Source of the DNA: a virus
DNA length: 50,851 bases
IMG/VR virus record: IMGVR_UViG_3300046507_000357
Coordinates: 1 to 50,851 of that record
Direction: 5' to 3' (one strand)
A program made the position numbers and the translations under genes. Positions within the stretch are counted from its first letter, which is position 1. Each line of letters opens with the position of its first letter. The notes under the pieces are model-generated. The model saw nothing but the letters and a program-made list of their open reading frames with translations, ran no database searches and was not told the origin of the DNA. Positions 31,833 to 39,761 of the stretch are shown in pieces.

Positions 31833-32483
31833 TTAGGCCGTAGCCGTGAGGGAGTAATACTCAGTGATAGCCGCGTCGACCGCCGCCAGGTCGTTCGGGA
31901 TCGTGTCATCGTCGAACAGGCCCATTGGCGATTTGCAGGTGTTGCGGCCGTTGTTTTGCGTGATGAACCGGTAGTCACGATCCATCACATCGGTTTGCAG
32001 GACGATCGTCACCATGCCTTCAAGGCAAATCTTGTCGTCCAGCATTTTCCCGATGCTTTTCATCTTCGTGCTGCCGTCGTCGTTTTTCTCGGTGTGCGAC
32101 AGGACGTAGACGCGCACATCGTCGGGCAGGGCTGTCGCCGCGTTCAGAATGTCCCATGCGTGCCGGCCGATTTCGGTGAACTTCTCGTAACCCTTCTCGT
32201 CACTGCGGCGCATGAATTCCGACGACATAACGTACTGAAAGTCGTCGAGCACGATCACCTTGCGCTGCGTGCGCGTCATGTACTTGATGATGCTGTCCGA
32301 TTGGTCGCAGACGATTACGTTGCCGCGCGGCGACTCTTTCGACAGATAGCCCCAACCGCTAGAACGGAAGGGCAGCGGCTTTTTCAGCGCCTGGATCAAA
32401 AGGGTCGACGAAGGATCGAGATTGCGCATTGACGTGCTCTTGCCGGTTCCCGATGCGCCGAGAATGAAGGTTACGATTGCCAT
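31833..32483 (-). CDS. P-loop ATPase, recombinase-like (Sak4-type candidate)
   Basis: 216 residues. Walker A G9-A-S-G-T-G-K-S-T and Walker B K-V-I-V-L-D-D (residues 75-81). Single-domain RecA-core ATPases beside a phage SSB are often Sak4-type annealases/recombinases, which fits here. A plain AAA ATPase remains possible. AGGAG six bases before ATG. Confidence 0.7.
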   Translation of the reverse strand: MAIVTFILGASGTGKSTSMRNLDPSSTLLIQALKKPLPFRSSGWGYLSKESPRGNVIVCDQSDSIIKYMTRTQRKVIVLDDFQYVMSSEFMRRSDEKGYEKFTEIGRHAWDILNAATALPDDVRVYVLSHTEKNDDGSTKMKSIGKMLDDKICLEGMVTIVLQTDVMDRDYRFITQNNGRNTCKSPMGLFDDDTIPNDLAAVDAAITEYYSLTATA

Positions 32484-32583
32484 TTATTTCTCCTGTGCGT
32501 TCAGTTCGTTCGTTCAGTTCGATTTGCTGCTGTTCTTCAAGCTCGGCTTGCCACTGCCAGCCGTCGTCGTCTGGCGCGTCCAT
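32359..32583 (-). CDS. small acidic ORF overlapping the ATPase gene
   Basis: 74 residues, starting on the ATG directly after the upstream TAG. The first ~33 residues (M-D-A-P-D-D-D-G-W-Q-W-Q-A-E-L-E-E-Q-Q-Q) are protein-like and fill a 100-bp gap. The rest runs 125 bp out of frame through the ATPase gene. Only the first half may matter. Confidence 0.35.
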   Translation of the reverse strand: MDAPDDDGWQWQAELEEQQQIELNERTERTGEINGNRNLHSRRIGNRQEHVNAQSRSFVDPFDPGAEKAAALPF

Positions 32584-32820
32584 CTAGGACACCTTGCAGC
32601 GTTGGTATTGGCGAGACACATTCGGCGGGACATACGCACCGCTGATCCGAACGCGGGGCTCAATGCCACGCCGCGTAAGGTCCTGCTTCGCCGCACGCTG
32701 GCGCTGTTCCGTGCGCGCTTGCAGTGCTGCAAATTCGGCGTCGAGGATCTCGGCTTGCGAGAGGCGCACATTCGTCTGGACGTGGCGCAGATCATTCAGT
32801 GACTTGGTGATCAGTTGCAT
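32584..32820 (-). CDS. hypothetical protein
   Basis: 78 residues from ATG at 32820 (GGAG upstream). Helical (L-S-Q-A-E-I-L-D-A-E-F-A-A-L-Q-A-R-T-E-Q) with a basic end R-Q-Y-Q-R-C-K-V-S. Overlaps the upstream gene by 10 bp. Function unknown. Confidence 0.55.
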   Translation of the reverse strand: MQLITKSLNDLRHVQTNVRLSQAEILDAEFAALQARTEQRQRAAKQDLTRRGIEPRVRISGAYVPPNVSRQYQRCKVS

Positions 32821-33038
32821 ACCGGGCTCCGGGAGAAAGTAAGTACGATCATCACGGCGAGAGCCATTGCGCACGCGCCAGCAGAGAAAGCGAGGAACAG
32901 GTCGTTGACCTTGCAAACGCTAGCTACTACGGTATCCGTCGCGTGCAAATTTTTTTCGACGACGTCGGCCTGACGCGGGCGGGAAATCGCTGCGGAGCAC
33001 AATAATAACGCGGACTTCAGTTGCGATGCAGTGTTCAT
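32811..33038 (-). CDS. small membrane protein
   Basis: 75 residues with one strong hydrophobic segment near the C-terminus (F-L-A-F-S-A-G-A-C-A-M-A-L-A-V-M-I-V). First gene behind the operator promoter at 33092-33120. A host-takeover or membrane role is possible; no family recognised. Confidence 0.55.
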   Translation of the reverse strand: MNTASQLKSALLLCSAAISRPRQADVVEKNLHATDTVVASVCKVNDLFLAFSAGACAMALAVMIVLTFSRSPVCN

Positions 33039-33091
33039 GATGATTTCGTTCCGTTCGTGGTTTTGGTTTGTGTTTTGTCCTGCTGAGATGA

Positions 33092-33120
33092 AGGATACTA
33101 AAACGGTATCCGTAGCGCAA
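33092..33120 (-). promoter_or_regulatory. early promoter with operator repeat
   Basis: Minus strand TTGCGC, 17-bp spacer, TATCCT with operator GGATACT-N5-GGTATCC (33093-33111). One of the clearest matches to the shared promoter-operator pattern. Confidence 0.65.
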
Positions 33121-33150
33121 GTGTTTTTTGCGGGAAAAATGTGCGGGTGC

Positions 33151-33351
33151 CTACAAGCGCATCCACGTCTGATAGTCGGCTTCGCTCAGTCGGTCACCTG
33201 GCAGCGCTGGCTTGGCATCCGGCTTGTGCGCGTCGCAATACTCGCGGCCTTCGTGCTGCCAATGCGCTTTCACGCGCGGGCCAAGCTTCTTGCACTCGCA
33301 GCAGTAGCGCCAGCCGCCGCGCTCGACCATTGCTTTCGTGATCCGCTTCAT
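33151..33351 (-). CDS. small zinc-finger-like protein
   Basis: 66 residues: Y-C-C-E-C-K-K near residue 16 and Y-C-D-A-H-K-P near 38 give a C-x2-C / C-x2-H pattern. GGAG before ATG. Short Zn-finger proteins of this type are common in phage early operons. Confidence 0.6.
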   Translation of the reverse strand: MKRITKAMVERGGWRYCCECKKLGPRVKAHWQHEGREYCDAHKPDAKPALPGDRLSEADYQTWMRL

Positions 33352-33656
33352 GCTGGCTCCTCGCCGATTTCGATACAGTTGACGCCAGCAGAGAAAACCG
33401 GCGGTTTCCAGTTCGGATTCGCTCTGCGCACAATGTTGACGCGCACGACGCTATCGTCGCGGCCATAGCTGCGCGCATCAGGGTGCATGCAGGCGGGGCG
33501 CTTCACGTCGGCCGAGTAGTAATATCGGTTGCGGTAGCTGTCCGCACGCTGGCGCATGATGCGCGCCACCTCAACCTCCATAACTTCACAGCGAAACGTG
33601 AATGTGCTCGCGCTGAGTTGGATGCGCTCGACCTCGATGCTGGCTAGGATCTTCAT
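33348..33656 (-). CDS. hypothetical early protein
   Basis: 102 residues from ATG at 33656 (AAGGAG). Beta-rich, ending N-W-K-P-P-V-F-S-A-G-V-N-C-I-E-I. Tyr/Arg-rich centre Y-R-N-R-Y-Y-Y-S-A-D. Function unknown. Confidence 0.55.
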   Translation of the reverse strand: MKILASIEVERIQLSASTFTFRCEVMEVEVARIMRQRADSYRNRYYYSADVKRPACMHPDARSYGRDDSVVRVNIVRRANPNWKPPVFSAGVNCIEIGEEPA

Positions 33657-34090
33657 GCTGGCTCCTTCGGTGCGGCCAGCAGCGCGAGAACTGAGCGGCC
33701 CATGCGAATCCAATGCTGATAGTCGCCATCGTCGCTGTACGCCGGCGTCAGAATCATCGCCATTCGGATTTGCTCGTCACTCACGATCACGGTGCTACGT
33801 TCCTGCTTCGCAATCCATTCGATGAGAGATACCTGGTCGCGCTTCCAGTCCTTGTCGTCGTGCACATAACCGAAGCGTTCGCACAATTGGCGATGGAAGT
33901 TCTTAAAGTCGGCATCGGCGGCCTTCGCATCTTTCAATCGCGCCTGCAACGTGCGGATCTCAGCTTGGAGCACGGCTTCACGGTTTATTGCATCTTCGGC
34001 GTGCACGTATAGGCCGTCAGCGCAAGGAATTTGCTCGTTCGAATCGTATTTATCGATGTCGAAGCGTTTGTATGCGAAGGTCGATGTCAT
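33653..34090 (-). CDS. hypothetical early protein
   Basis: 145 residues from ATG at 34090 (GGGAG upstream). C-A-D-G-L-Y-V-H-A-E-D-A then a coiled coil, and a C-terminal module D-E-Q-I-R-M-A...W-I-R-M-G-R-S-V-L-A, a pattern frequent in phage proteins of unknown role. 4-bp overlap downstream. Confidence 0.55.
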   Translation of the reverse strand: MTSTFAYKRFDIDKYDSNEQIPCADGLYVHAEDAINREAVLQAEIRTLQARLKDAKAADADFKNFHRQLCERFGYVHDDKDWKRDQVSLIEWIAKQERSTVIVSDEQIRMAMILTPAYSDDGDYQHWIRMGRSVLALLAAPKEPA

Positions 34091-34091
34091 T

Positions 34092-34280
34092 TCAGTGAAC
34101 TCCCGTCGCGTGAAACGTGCGATGCGTCTGGCCGGCGATCTGTACGGATGCTTGCAGGGCAGAGGCGGATTCGATGCAGCGCGCGGCGATGTCGTGCGAT
34201 GCGCTGGCATGGAGCGCGTCGGCGGCAGCTTTCAGCGCGTCAATTGCGTCGATGATCTTTTCGGGGCTGACTTGCATCAT
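34092..34280 (-). CDS. small helical protein
   Basis: 62 residues, Ala-rich helices (I-D-A-I-D-A-L-K-A-A-A-D-A-L-H-A). GAGGTGA before paired ATG codons and an overlap with the upstream stop. Function unknown. Confidence 0.5.
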   Translation of the reverse strand: MMQVSPEKIIDAIDALKAAADALHASASHDIAARCIESASALQASVQIAGQTHRTFHATGVH

Positions 34281-34534
34281 TCACCTCGCTCGCGGAGCAT
34301 GGAATCCGCCATCTGATAGCAGAACTTCGCGACCACATCAGGCGTGTTATCGTTGCGACCGGCGTGGCTCATCAGGTCGAAGCGCATAGCAACGCCTTGC
34401 ATCGCCTTCGCCGCGAAGTAGTCACGCAGCGTCATGCCGGGTTCGCAGGCAGTTATCTGAGGACCTTTTTCGTCACTCTTGATCTCGGTCCACATAACCG
34501 GAAACGCGTATCCACCGTCTTTGATCTCGCTCAT
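34277..34534 (-). CDS. phage hypothetical protein (G-M-T-L-R-D-Y-F-A type)
   Basis: 85 residues with G-G-Y-A-F-P near the N-terminus and P-G-M-T-L-R-D-Y-F-A-A-K-A-M-Q in the middle, a conserved combination in many phage and prophage early genes. Function unknown. Confidence 0.7.
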   Translation of the reverse strand: MSEIKDGGYAFPVMWTEIKSDEKGPQITACEPGMTLRDYFAAKAMQGVAMRFDLMSHAGRNDNTPDVVAKFCYQMADSMLRERGE

Positions 34535-34833
34535 GCTTTGCTCCCGGTAGCTTTGGCGATTGCTTCACGCGCAACCTCGCATGCCATGCCAATTAGAGCC
34601 ATTAGCTCAACTGGGCTTCCGTGGTCACATGCCTCAACTAATTCCTGGCATGCATCAAAAAGCTCCGGCGCGGCAGCGATTAGGCGAGCGTTCGCAGCCT
34701 GGGGCTTGTCGCTATCACCGGCCACCACTGCGATGCAAAGGTCGCCGGCCATTACGCACAGGCCACCGCCTGGAGCGCGATAGCCACTTGCGTCAACTTC
34801 CCACTCTCCAAACGTATGCTTGATCTCGCTCAT
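34531..34833 (-). CDS. phage hypothetical protein (N-A-R-L-I-A-A-A-P-E-L family), copy 1
   Basis: 100 residues: G-E-W-E-V near the start, then A-N-A-R-L-I-A-A-A-P-E-L-F-D-A. This is a widespread phage family of unknown role. The next gene upstream is a paralogue. Confidence 0.7.
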   Translation of the reverse strand: MSEIKHTFGEWEVDASGYRAPGGGLCVMAGDLCIAVVAGDSDKPQAANARLIAAAPELFDACQELVEACDHGSPVELMALIGMACEVAREAIAKATGSKA

Positions 34834-35126
34834 TGCTCGCCCCTTGCTTTAGCCAGAGCAGCACGCGCCTTCACGAAGCCGCCTTTGCCGCCGATCCATT
34901 CGGTGTTTATGATCTCTTGCAGGGCTTCGTACAGATCTGGAGCTGCAGACATTAGCCGAGCGTTCGCAAGCGCCTCTTCGTATGTCGTGCCTCGAACTCC
35001 GGCATCGTCATCGCTTGTTCCCCAGACAACGACTGAAACACCAGCACGGGATTCGATTCCGGCGATCGCGTTATGGGGCTTGTACACGTACCATTCTCCC
35101 GGCGTGTAATTGACGTCGCTCATCAC
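34830..35126 (-). CDS. phage hypothetical protein (N-A-R-L-I-A-A-A-P-E-L family), copy 2
   Basis: 98 residues: Y-T-P-G-E-W-Y-V, A-N-A-R-L-M-S-A-A-P-D-L-Y-E-A, same architecture as copy 1. Tandem divergence of the two copies suggests an old duplication or repeated acquisition. Confidence 0.7.
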   Translation of the reverse strand: MMSDVNYTPGEWYVYKPHNAIAGIESRAGVSVVVWGTSDDDAGVRGTTYEEALANARLMSAAPDLYEALQEIINTEWIGGKGGFVKARAALAKARGEQ

Positions 35127-35422
35127 TCACCTCCAGCCAGACGGCGCTTGACGATGACTTCCTTCGCATCGGTCAGCAGCGTGTGAATCGTATGCAGGTC
35201 GTCTTTGTTGCCACGCGCCAGCGCAGTCATGAACGACTCGCGTTGCGGGCCGGTCAGCTCGACCAGCAGTTCCATCAGGTCATCAAACGTGACCTCGCGC
35301 TCGACCTGCTCGCGGCGATCTTCTGCGGCCAATGCTGCATTGTCGGCTGCTTCGAGATCCCGGTCGAACAGCCAATTGCCATATGCTTGCGTGCGGGAAA
35401 CTAACTGCGGTACGTGGCTCAT
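35123..35422 (-). CDS. hypothetical early protein
   Basis: 99 residues, acidic and helical (D-D-L-M-E-L-L-V-E-L-T-G-P-Q-R-E-S-F), ending K-R-R-L-A-G-G-E. First gene behind the 35478-35506 promoter. Family not recognised. Confidence 0.55.
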   Translation of the reverse strand: MSHVPQLVSRTQAYGNWLFDRDLEAADNAALAAEDRREQVEREVTFDDLMELLVELTGPQRESFMTALARGNKDDLHTIHTLLTDAKEVIVKRRLAGGE

Positions 35423-35477
35423 GATTCCTTCCTTGTTGTTTGGCTACGAATACTGCGTTGGTGTGTCGATGAGTTGA

Positions 35478-35506
35478 ACGATACCAAAATAGTATCCGTA
35501 GCGCAA
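35478..35506 (-). promoter_or_regulatory. early promoter with operator repeat
   Basis: Minus strand TTGCGC, 17-bp spacer, TATCGT with operator CGATACC-N5-AGTATCC (35479-35497). Drives the 35422-33151 gene group. Confidence 0.65.
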
Positions 35507-35514
35507 GCAAAGAA

Positions 35515-36114
35515 TCACTGTTGTGTTTCTGCCTCACGCTCGATCCAATTGCGGCGTTCAAACGCCGGCCGTAATTTCTCGTGCGCGGACTTGCGTAAAT
35601 CCGCGATTGCTGGCGTCACCTTGGCGGCTGCTCGCGCGACGGTCTGCGGGTGGATGGCGCACTCGCGCGCAATGCGATTCAGGCTAGGGCAATATCCTTC
35701 GCCAAATACAAACTCGCGCACGACCAGCATGCGGACCATCGTGCGATTGCGGTGCGCGCCTTCTACCATGCACACAAGCCGCTCAACGCCCGCGTGACGC
35801 TCTCCGCGCTCTCCGCCATAGGTGGCATCCAGCAGGGCGCGCTGATCGATCGACAGGTGCGATTCAATGACGTCGTGCACGTACTGCGCCTGTGCTTTCT
35901 TCTCGTGCACGGAGAGCAACAGGGCGGCACCATCAGGGCCGGTGTATTCGCCAATCTGCCCGATCTTGACGCCGGGCCGCGCGCGCCATGTGTAGGCAAA
36001 GGACAATGCCGCGTCCATCGAGCGGAACATCGGCGCGCGACTGTCATCTTCCGGCTTAGGGGTGCGAAGGGTGAGCCGGCCAAGCGAGCTTTCGTGTGCG
36101 GTGCATACTTGCAT
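35515..36114 (-). CDS. HTH protein, possible regulator
   Basis: 199 residues. A C-terminal segment S-L-N-R-I-A-R-E-C-A-I-H-P-Q-T-V-A-R fits a sigma-like HTH, with a helical centre L-S-I-D-Q-R-A-L-L-D-A-T-Y. Size and architecture would suit a late-gene regulator or antiterminator, but no specific family could be named. AAGGA five bases before ATG. Confidence 0.5.
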   Translation of the reverse strand: MQVCTAHESSLGRLTLRTPKPEDDSRAPMFRSMDAALSFAYTWRARPGVKIGQIGEYTGPDGAALLLSVHEKKAQAQYVHDVIESHLSIDQRALLDATYGGERGERHAGVERLVCMVEGAHRNRTMVRMLVVREFVFGEGYCPSLNRIARECAIHPQTVARAAAKVTPAIADLRKSAHEKLRPAFERRNWIEREAETQQ

Positions 36115-36126
36115 ATCGGTCCTTGG

Positions 36127-36423
36127 TCAGTGGAGCGGGGCGGTCAGCAGATCGGGCGCGGCTTGGATTACCTTGACGGTTTTATTTGTGTGCGGGCATC
36201 GTTGCGTCCCTGGCTCGATGACGTGGCCCTCGGCGCGCAGCTCGGCAACTCTCGCGCAGACGCTAGACAGGCGTATGCCGGTCAGGTTCGCAATGTCGAG
36301 CCGGGATAACGCCGTTGCCGGGATCGTGCGGAGCAGCGCGAGGATTTTCGCTTGCTGGTTGGCGACCGTGCCGTCGTCGCGCACGGATAAGTACGCGAGC
36401 AGGCTCGTTTGTCCGGTGATCAT
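36127..36423 (-). CDS. winged-helix protein
   Basis: 98 residues from ATG at 36423 (GGAG). A-K-I-L-A-L-L-R-T-I-P, S-R-L-D-I-A-N-L-T-G-I-R-L-S-S-V and R-V-A-E-L-R-A-E-G-H-V read as a small wHTH. Possible early regulator. Overlaps the upstream stop. Confidence 0.6.
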   Translation of the reverse strand: MITGQTSLLAYLSVRDDGTVANQQAKILALLRTIPATALSRLDIANLTGIRLSSVCARVAELRAEGHVIEPGTQRCPHTNKTVKVIQAAPDLLTAPLH

Positions 36424-36659
36424 GCTGGCTCCATCAGGCCGCGCCATACTTTGCGCTGATGGCCATAATCATTCGCCCCGTACCGTTTCCGAAATTCCGC
36501 GGCGTCCTCCGCATTTCGGCGGACATTCCCCCAGACTTTGCCGTCCCAATGGGCGTAACCCCTGGCCCATATCCCACTGTCGCTCCAAACATTGTGAGCC
36601 TCGTACACGCCAACATTGACGGGCTTGACGTCAGCCGGGAACCATTCAGTTTTCTTCAT
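36420..36659 (-). CDS. small W-R-G-L family protein, copy 2
   Basis: 79 residues: W-F-P-A-D-V-K-P-V-N-V-G-V-Y-E-A, Y-A-H-W-D-G-K-V-W and V-W-R-G-L-M-E. Paralogue of 30864-31112. Function unknown. Confidence 0.65.
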   Translation of the reverse strand: MKKTEWFPADVKPVNVGVYEAHNVWSDSGIWARGYAHWDGKVWGNVRRNAEDAAEFRKRYGANDYGHQRKVWRGLMEPA

Positions 36660-37030
36660 TGCCCCACCCCCATGCGAACAATCGCGTTGACAGCGTTCAG
36701 CAGCGTCGAATCAATTTTTGGGAACCGGCGGTTGTCGCGGCGGAATTTGGCGTCGACCTCGGCTTCAGTCAGCTTCGGCCGCGGCGCCGGCGTCGGTCGC
36801 AGCGGTACGTTCTCGCCCTTGCCGATCACGTACCGTACAGCGCGGCGATAGCCGTTGTTGTCGATTGCGCGGAACTCCTGGTCGCGGCCCGGAACGCGCG
36901 CGCGGCGTAAGTATTCGTTGACCACTGATAATTCGCGCCCAATGCCCTCGGATATTTCCTGCGCAGTGCGCGGCTTGCCGTCAGCCATCAGATTGCGAAT
37001 TAAGTCGGCAGTGAATACGCGTGTGGTCAT
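36656..37030 (-). CDS. HTH-containing early protein
   Basis: 124 residues: T-A-Q-E-I-S-E-G-I-G-R-E-L-S-V-V-N-E-Y-L near the N-terminus is a wHTH, followed by a basic Pro-rich linker and a charged C-terminal helix. Likely DNA-binding. Confidence 0.55.
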   Translation of the reverse strand: MTTRVFTADLIRNLMADGKPRTAQEISEGIGRELSVVNEYLRRARVPGRDQEFRAIDNNGYRRAVRYVIGKGENVPLRPTPAPRPKLTEAEVDAKFRRDNRRFPKIDSTLLNAVNAIVRMGVGQ

Positions 37031-37158
37031 GCTTGCTCCGCCATGCAGGAAAGAGGGTGGGCGCCGTAGTAGAGGCGGAAGTGGCCGATTCCAAATGTGC
37101 CGAGCACGGCGAGCGCGAGCACAATTCCGCCGATGACCGAGAGGATGGTTTTAGTCAT
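37027..37158 (-). CDS. 43-residue single-pass membrane protein
   Basis: M-T-K-T-I-L-S-V-I-G-G-I-V-L-A-L-A-V-L then a short polar tail. Both ends overlap neighbours by 4 bp (ATGA), a strong sign that it is translated. Role unknown. Confidence 0.6.
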   Translation of the reverse strand: MTKTILSVIGGIVLALAVLGTFGIGHFRLYYGAHPLSCMAEQA

Positions 37159-38075
37159 TGCGCATCCATGCTGCGGAGAATGGCGCCAAGCGCTTCTGCA
37201 TAGGTCGCCATGCGGTCGTGCGATACGCCGTTGGCGAAGCGCCCCGCTTCCAGATGCATATGCAGTCGGCGCACTATGGAAATCTGCTCATCCGTCAGCG
37301 CCACCTGCGTCTGTGCTTGCTGCGTTGCCGTGGACTTCGTTGCGGCGCTGATCGGGCTACGAAGCGCCCACAGGAACATGCAGAAGTTAGCCACGTCGCG
37401 CGGATCGCCTTTATCGACATGCTCACGCAACATGTGTGAAAGCGATTCCGGGGCGCAGTCTTGCCACCCGCCGCGCCCCTTATCGCGCGCTTTCGCCAGC
37501 TTGTCTTTCATTTCCTTGGCGAACAGATCGACCCACCAATCGTCAAGATGAACTAGGCCCGCCCGCTCGTCCTGCTCGGCAGATTGCGCGGGAACTGGGG
37601 ATGCGATGCGTCGAAGTGTCTCTTCGACCGCCGCCTCTGCTGCAATGTAGAGCGTCGTCATCCCGGAGCATGCCTTGCATTCATCCTCGACATATCCTGC
37701 TATTTCCTCGATCTCGCGACGCGTCAAGGTGCGAGCGACCGGATAGAGCTTTGTGCCGACCGGAATATCTTCTGCGTCCTCGATGTCGAACTGAACGTAT
37801 TTCGTCCCGTCCTTGTCTTCGTACACGGACGCTATGTGCTCCACTTCCTCTTGCCGCGAACCAGCGTCGGCAATAACTTCGCAATCTGCGATGCAGTTCC
37901 TCAATTCAGCCATCGCCAGGCGAATTTCTGAGGCCGCCTGCATTGGATCGCATGCGTTTTCCAGCCATCGAGCCGTGCATTCCATCGAAAAAAGCACGCC
38001 GTCGAACGCGCGTTTTTGACGACTACTGTATGTTTGTACAGTAGTACGACTTAAAGATGCCTCGTTAGTGTTCAT
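37155..38075 (-). CDS. mosaic early protein
   Basis: 306 residues. Helical N-terminal part, Y-E-D-K-D-G-T-K-Y-V-Q-F, linker P-V-P-A-Q-S-A-E-Q-D-E-R and final module Q-T-Q-V-A-L-T-D-E-Q. The last two elements match the 23134-23913 gene in protein and DNA. AAGGA before ATG. First gene of its unit behind the 38138-38184 control region. Confidence 0.55.
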   Translation of the reverse strand: MNTNEASLSRTTVQTYSSRQKRAFDGVLFSMECTARWLENACDPMQAASEIRLAMAELRNCIADCEVIADAGSRQEEVEHIASVYEDKDGTKYVQFDIEDAEDIPVGTKLYPVARTLTRREIEEIAGYVEDECKACSGMTTLYIAAEAAVEETLRRIASPVPAQSAEQDERAGLVHLDDWWVDLFAKEMKDKLAKARDKGRGGWQDCAPESLSHMLREHVDKGDPRDVANFCMFLWALRSPISAATKSTATQQAQTQVALTDEQISIVRRLHMHLEAGRFANGVSHDRMATYAEALGAILRSMDAQ

Positions 38076-38137
38076 TCTCAGTTCCTTTTTTTATTTGTTC
38101 ATATGAAAGATTTTTAGGCGATTTCGGACCTAAAAAC

Positions 38138-38184
38138 CGATACCGTAAGTATAGACGGATACCGCCACGGTATCCATCAAATTC
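38138..38184 (-). promoter_or_regulatory. tandem operators and promoter
   Basis: Perfect operator GGATACC-N5-GGTATCC (38157-38175) plus a half-site CGATACC (38138-38144). A minus-strand -10 TATACT (38153-38148) lies between them, giving a repressor-covered promoter for 38075 and downstream genes. The rest of the 121-bp gap is AT-rich and has no gene. Confidence 0.6.
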
Positions 38185-38196
38185 GCAAAGAATTGT

Positions 38197-38853
38197 TCAG
38201 TCTATTGCTGCCTGCGCGAGCCGCAGAGTAGGGCGCATTGCCGAATCCGATACATGCATGCGCGTAAATTCAAGTTGCGGCTTGTCTGATCCCGCAAGCA
38301 TGACTCGTTTTGCCTGCTCGGAATTCCCGATCAGAACTGGCGGCTGGCTTTTGTGCCCCGCGCGCGAATTCTGAGCCTCACAGATACCGATCAGCACAGG
38401 CAGATAGTCGGGCGTCTCACTGCGCATCTTGTAGCCGCGGTAGCGGTTTTCAAACTCTTTTGCGACGAACGGCCACTCTTTTTCCTCCCTGCTGCCAATC
38501 TGAACCCATCCTCCCATATCCATGATGACGCGATGAATTATCGGATCGTCGAACACAACGCTGTTGTACGTTCCGCAAGAGCGCACAGCTCGATCGACTT
38601 TTGTCCATGCCACTAGCGCCGAATCCTGCGTCGAGCCCTGTAGCATCTTCACGACGTCAGCGGGCTTAGGTGCGAACTGTCCGCTATCCGGGTTCACGCA
38701 ATGCCGGTTCAGCGCGTCGGCAACGGCGCGATAGTCGTATGGCTTCATCGCCTCCCACCAGACGCTGCCGGCAAACTCGGACAAGTCCTTGCCGTAGAAG
38801 GCCTGGACGTCAGCTACAAGTGCGATGAAAGCGCTGTGTTCGTTCGTGTTCAC
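38197..38853 (-). CDS. DUF6475-like replication-region protein
   Basis: 218 residues from GTG at 38853 (GGAGGA upstream, GTGA overlap). F-Y-G-K-D-L-S-E-F-A...V-W-W-E-A-M, C-V-N-P-D-S-G-Q-F-A-P-K-P-A-D-V-V and S-V-V-F-D-D-P-I-I-H fit DUF6475, which sits after replication initiators in beta-proteobacterial phages, where lambda has P. A helicase-loader role is inferred from position only. Confidence 0.65.
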   Translation of the reverse strand: MNTNEHSAFIALVADVQAFYGKDLSEFAGSVWWEAMKPYDYRAVADALNRHCVNPDSGQFAPKPADVVKMLQGSTQDSALVAWTKVDRAVRSCGTYNSVVFDDPIIHRVIMDMGGWVQIGSREEKEWPFVAKEFENRYRGYKMRSETPDYLPVLIGICEAQNSRAGHKSQPPVLIGNSEQAKRVMLAGSDKPQLEFTRMHVSDSAMRPTLRLAQAAID

Positions 38854-39761
38854 AATTGCTGTCCTCCCTGCGCCGCCTGAAATTTCGCTGAGAGGCGCGC
38901 CGCAACTTCGCGATTACGCGCCTCCAGCGCCTCTTGTTTATTCATCGTCTGCGCTCCAGGTCGGCCAGCGGCTCCCGGTTGAGCTTTGGCAAGCCAGCTT
39001 GCATTGAAGCCTGCCCATCCATTCTCAACCGAGATGCGCACCGCATCATCGAACGAGACGCCGGCCGTTTCTGCGTGCCGCTTCACGTTGTCCCACGCGG
39101 TCTGGGTCAGCGGCTGATTCTTTGCCTTGCGCACCTTGAGCCAGTCATCGGCGTGTTGCAGAGAAACACCATCAGCGACGAGGAGCGCCAGCTCCGCGCT
39201 CGCGGCAGCGCCACGCTTGCGTGGTGCGCGTTTTTTATCTTCTGGTTCTTCTCTGCTCTTATCTTCTCTCTTCTTATCTAGCGGTGTTATTCCTCCGTCA
39301 CGTAACGCGTTACTGTCTGCGTTACTGTCGTCGCCGTCACGTTGATCCGTTTGGCGCGGCGTCCGGTCGTCCAGACGGTGGTCGGCTGCATCCGTTTGCG
39401 AGGCGCCCTCATCGGCTGCCTGACGTTCGCGGTATCGACGCTGGCGTTCGGCGCCGGTCGGGTCGCCATCGCTCGGTTTTTGATTCTTGTCCCACGCGAT
39501 AGGTTGCCACGTCGCGTCGATCAGGCCGGATGCGACAAGGCGCTTCTTCACGTCGCGGATGATGGAGTGGTCGATCCAAAGGCGCTGCGCAACGATCCGG
39601 TCACGCAGGTCGGGATCGCACTGTTGGTCGAGCACGCCCGCGCGCTTGAGCGCGAGCACACCGATGAAGTGACGCTGATCCTCGAACGCAAGGGCGATAA
39701 TCTTCGGATCATTGAGGAAGTCCACGTACATGCGGAACCACGGCATTGATTTCGTGCTCAT
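38850..39761 (-). CDS. replication initiator-like protein (O-type position)
   Basis: 303 residues. N-terminal wHTH-like region (W-F-R-M-Y-V-D-F-L-N-D-P-K-I, then L-K-R-A-G-V...K-K-R-L-V-A-S-G-L-I), a charged low-complexity centre (residues ~95-180) and a helical C-terminus. Initiator followed by a loader-like gene is the lambdoid O-P order. The central coding region contains iteron-like repeats beside an AT/purine-rich tract. Confidence 0.65.
   Translation of the reverse strand: MSTKSMPWFRMYVDFLNDPKIIALAFEDQRHFIGVLALKRAGVLDQQCDPDLRDRIVAQRLWIDHSIIRDVKKRLVASGLIDATWQPIAWDKNQKPSDGDPTGAERQRRYRERQAADEGASQTDAADHRLDDRTPRQTDQRDGDDSNADSNALRDGGITPLDKKREDKSREEPEDKKRAPRKRGAAASAELALLVADGVSLQHADDWLKVRKAKNQPLTQTAWDNVKRHAETAGVSFDDAVRISVENGWAGFNASWLAKAQPGAAGRPGAQTMNKQEALEARNREVAARLSAKFQAAQGGQQL
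39228..39342. other. candidate replication origin inside initiator gene
   Basis: Two 11-bp direct repeats GCGTTACTGTC (39307-39317, 39319-39329) spaced 12 bp, flanked by direct repeats CCGTCACGT (39295-39303, 39334-39342) and an inverted GTAACGC (39302-39308). Beside them, 39228-39290 is an AT-rich polypyrimidine/polypurine tract. Iterons plus an AT-rich tract within the initiator gene is the lambda-type origin plan. Confidence 0.5.

Noticed and set aside
32916-32934. Half operator GGTATCCG in the 32811-33038 gene
   Set aside because: Only one arm is present, it lies in codons, and no promoter fits.
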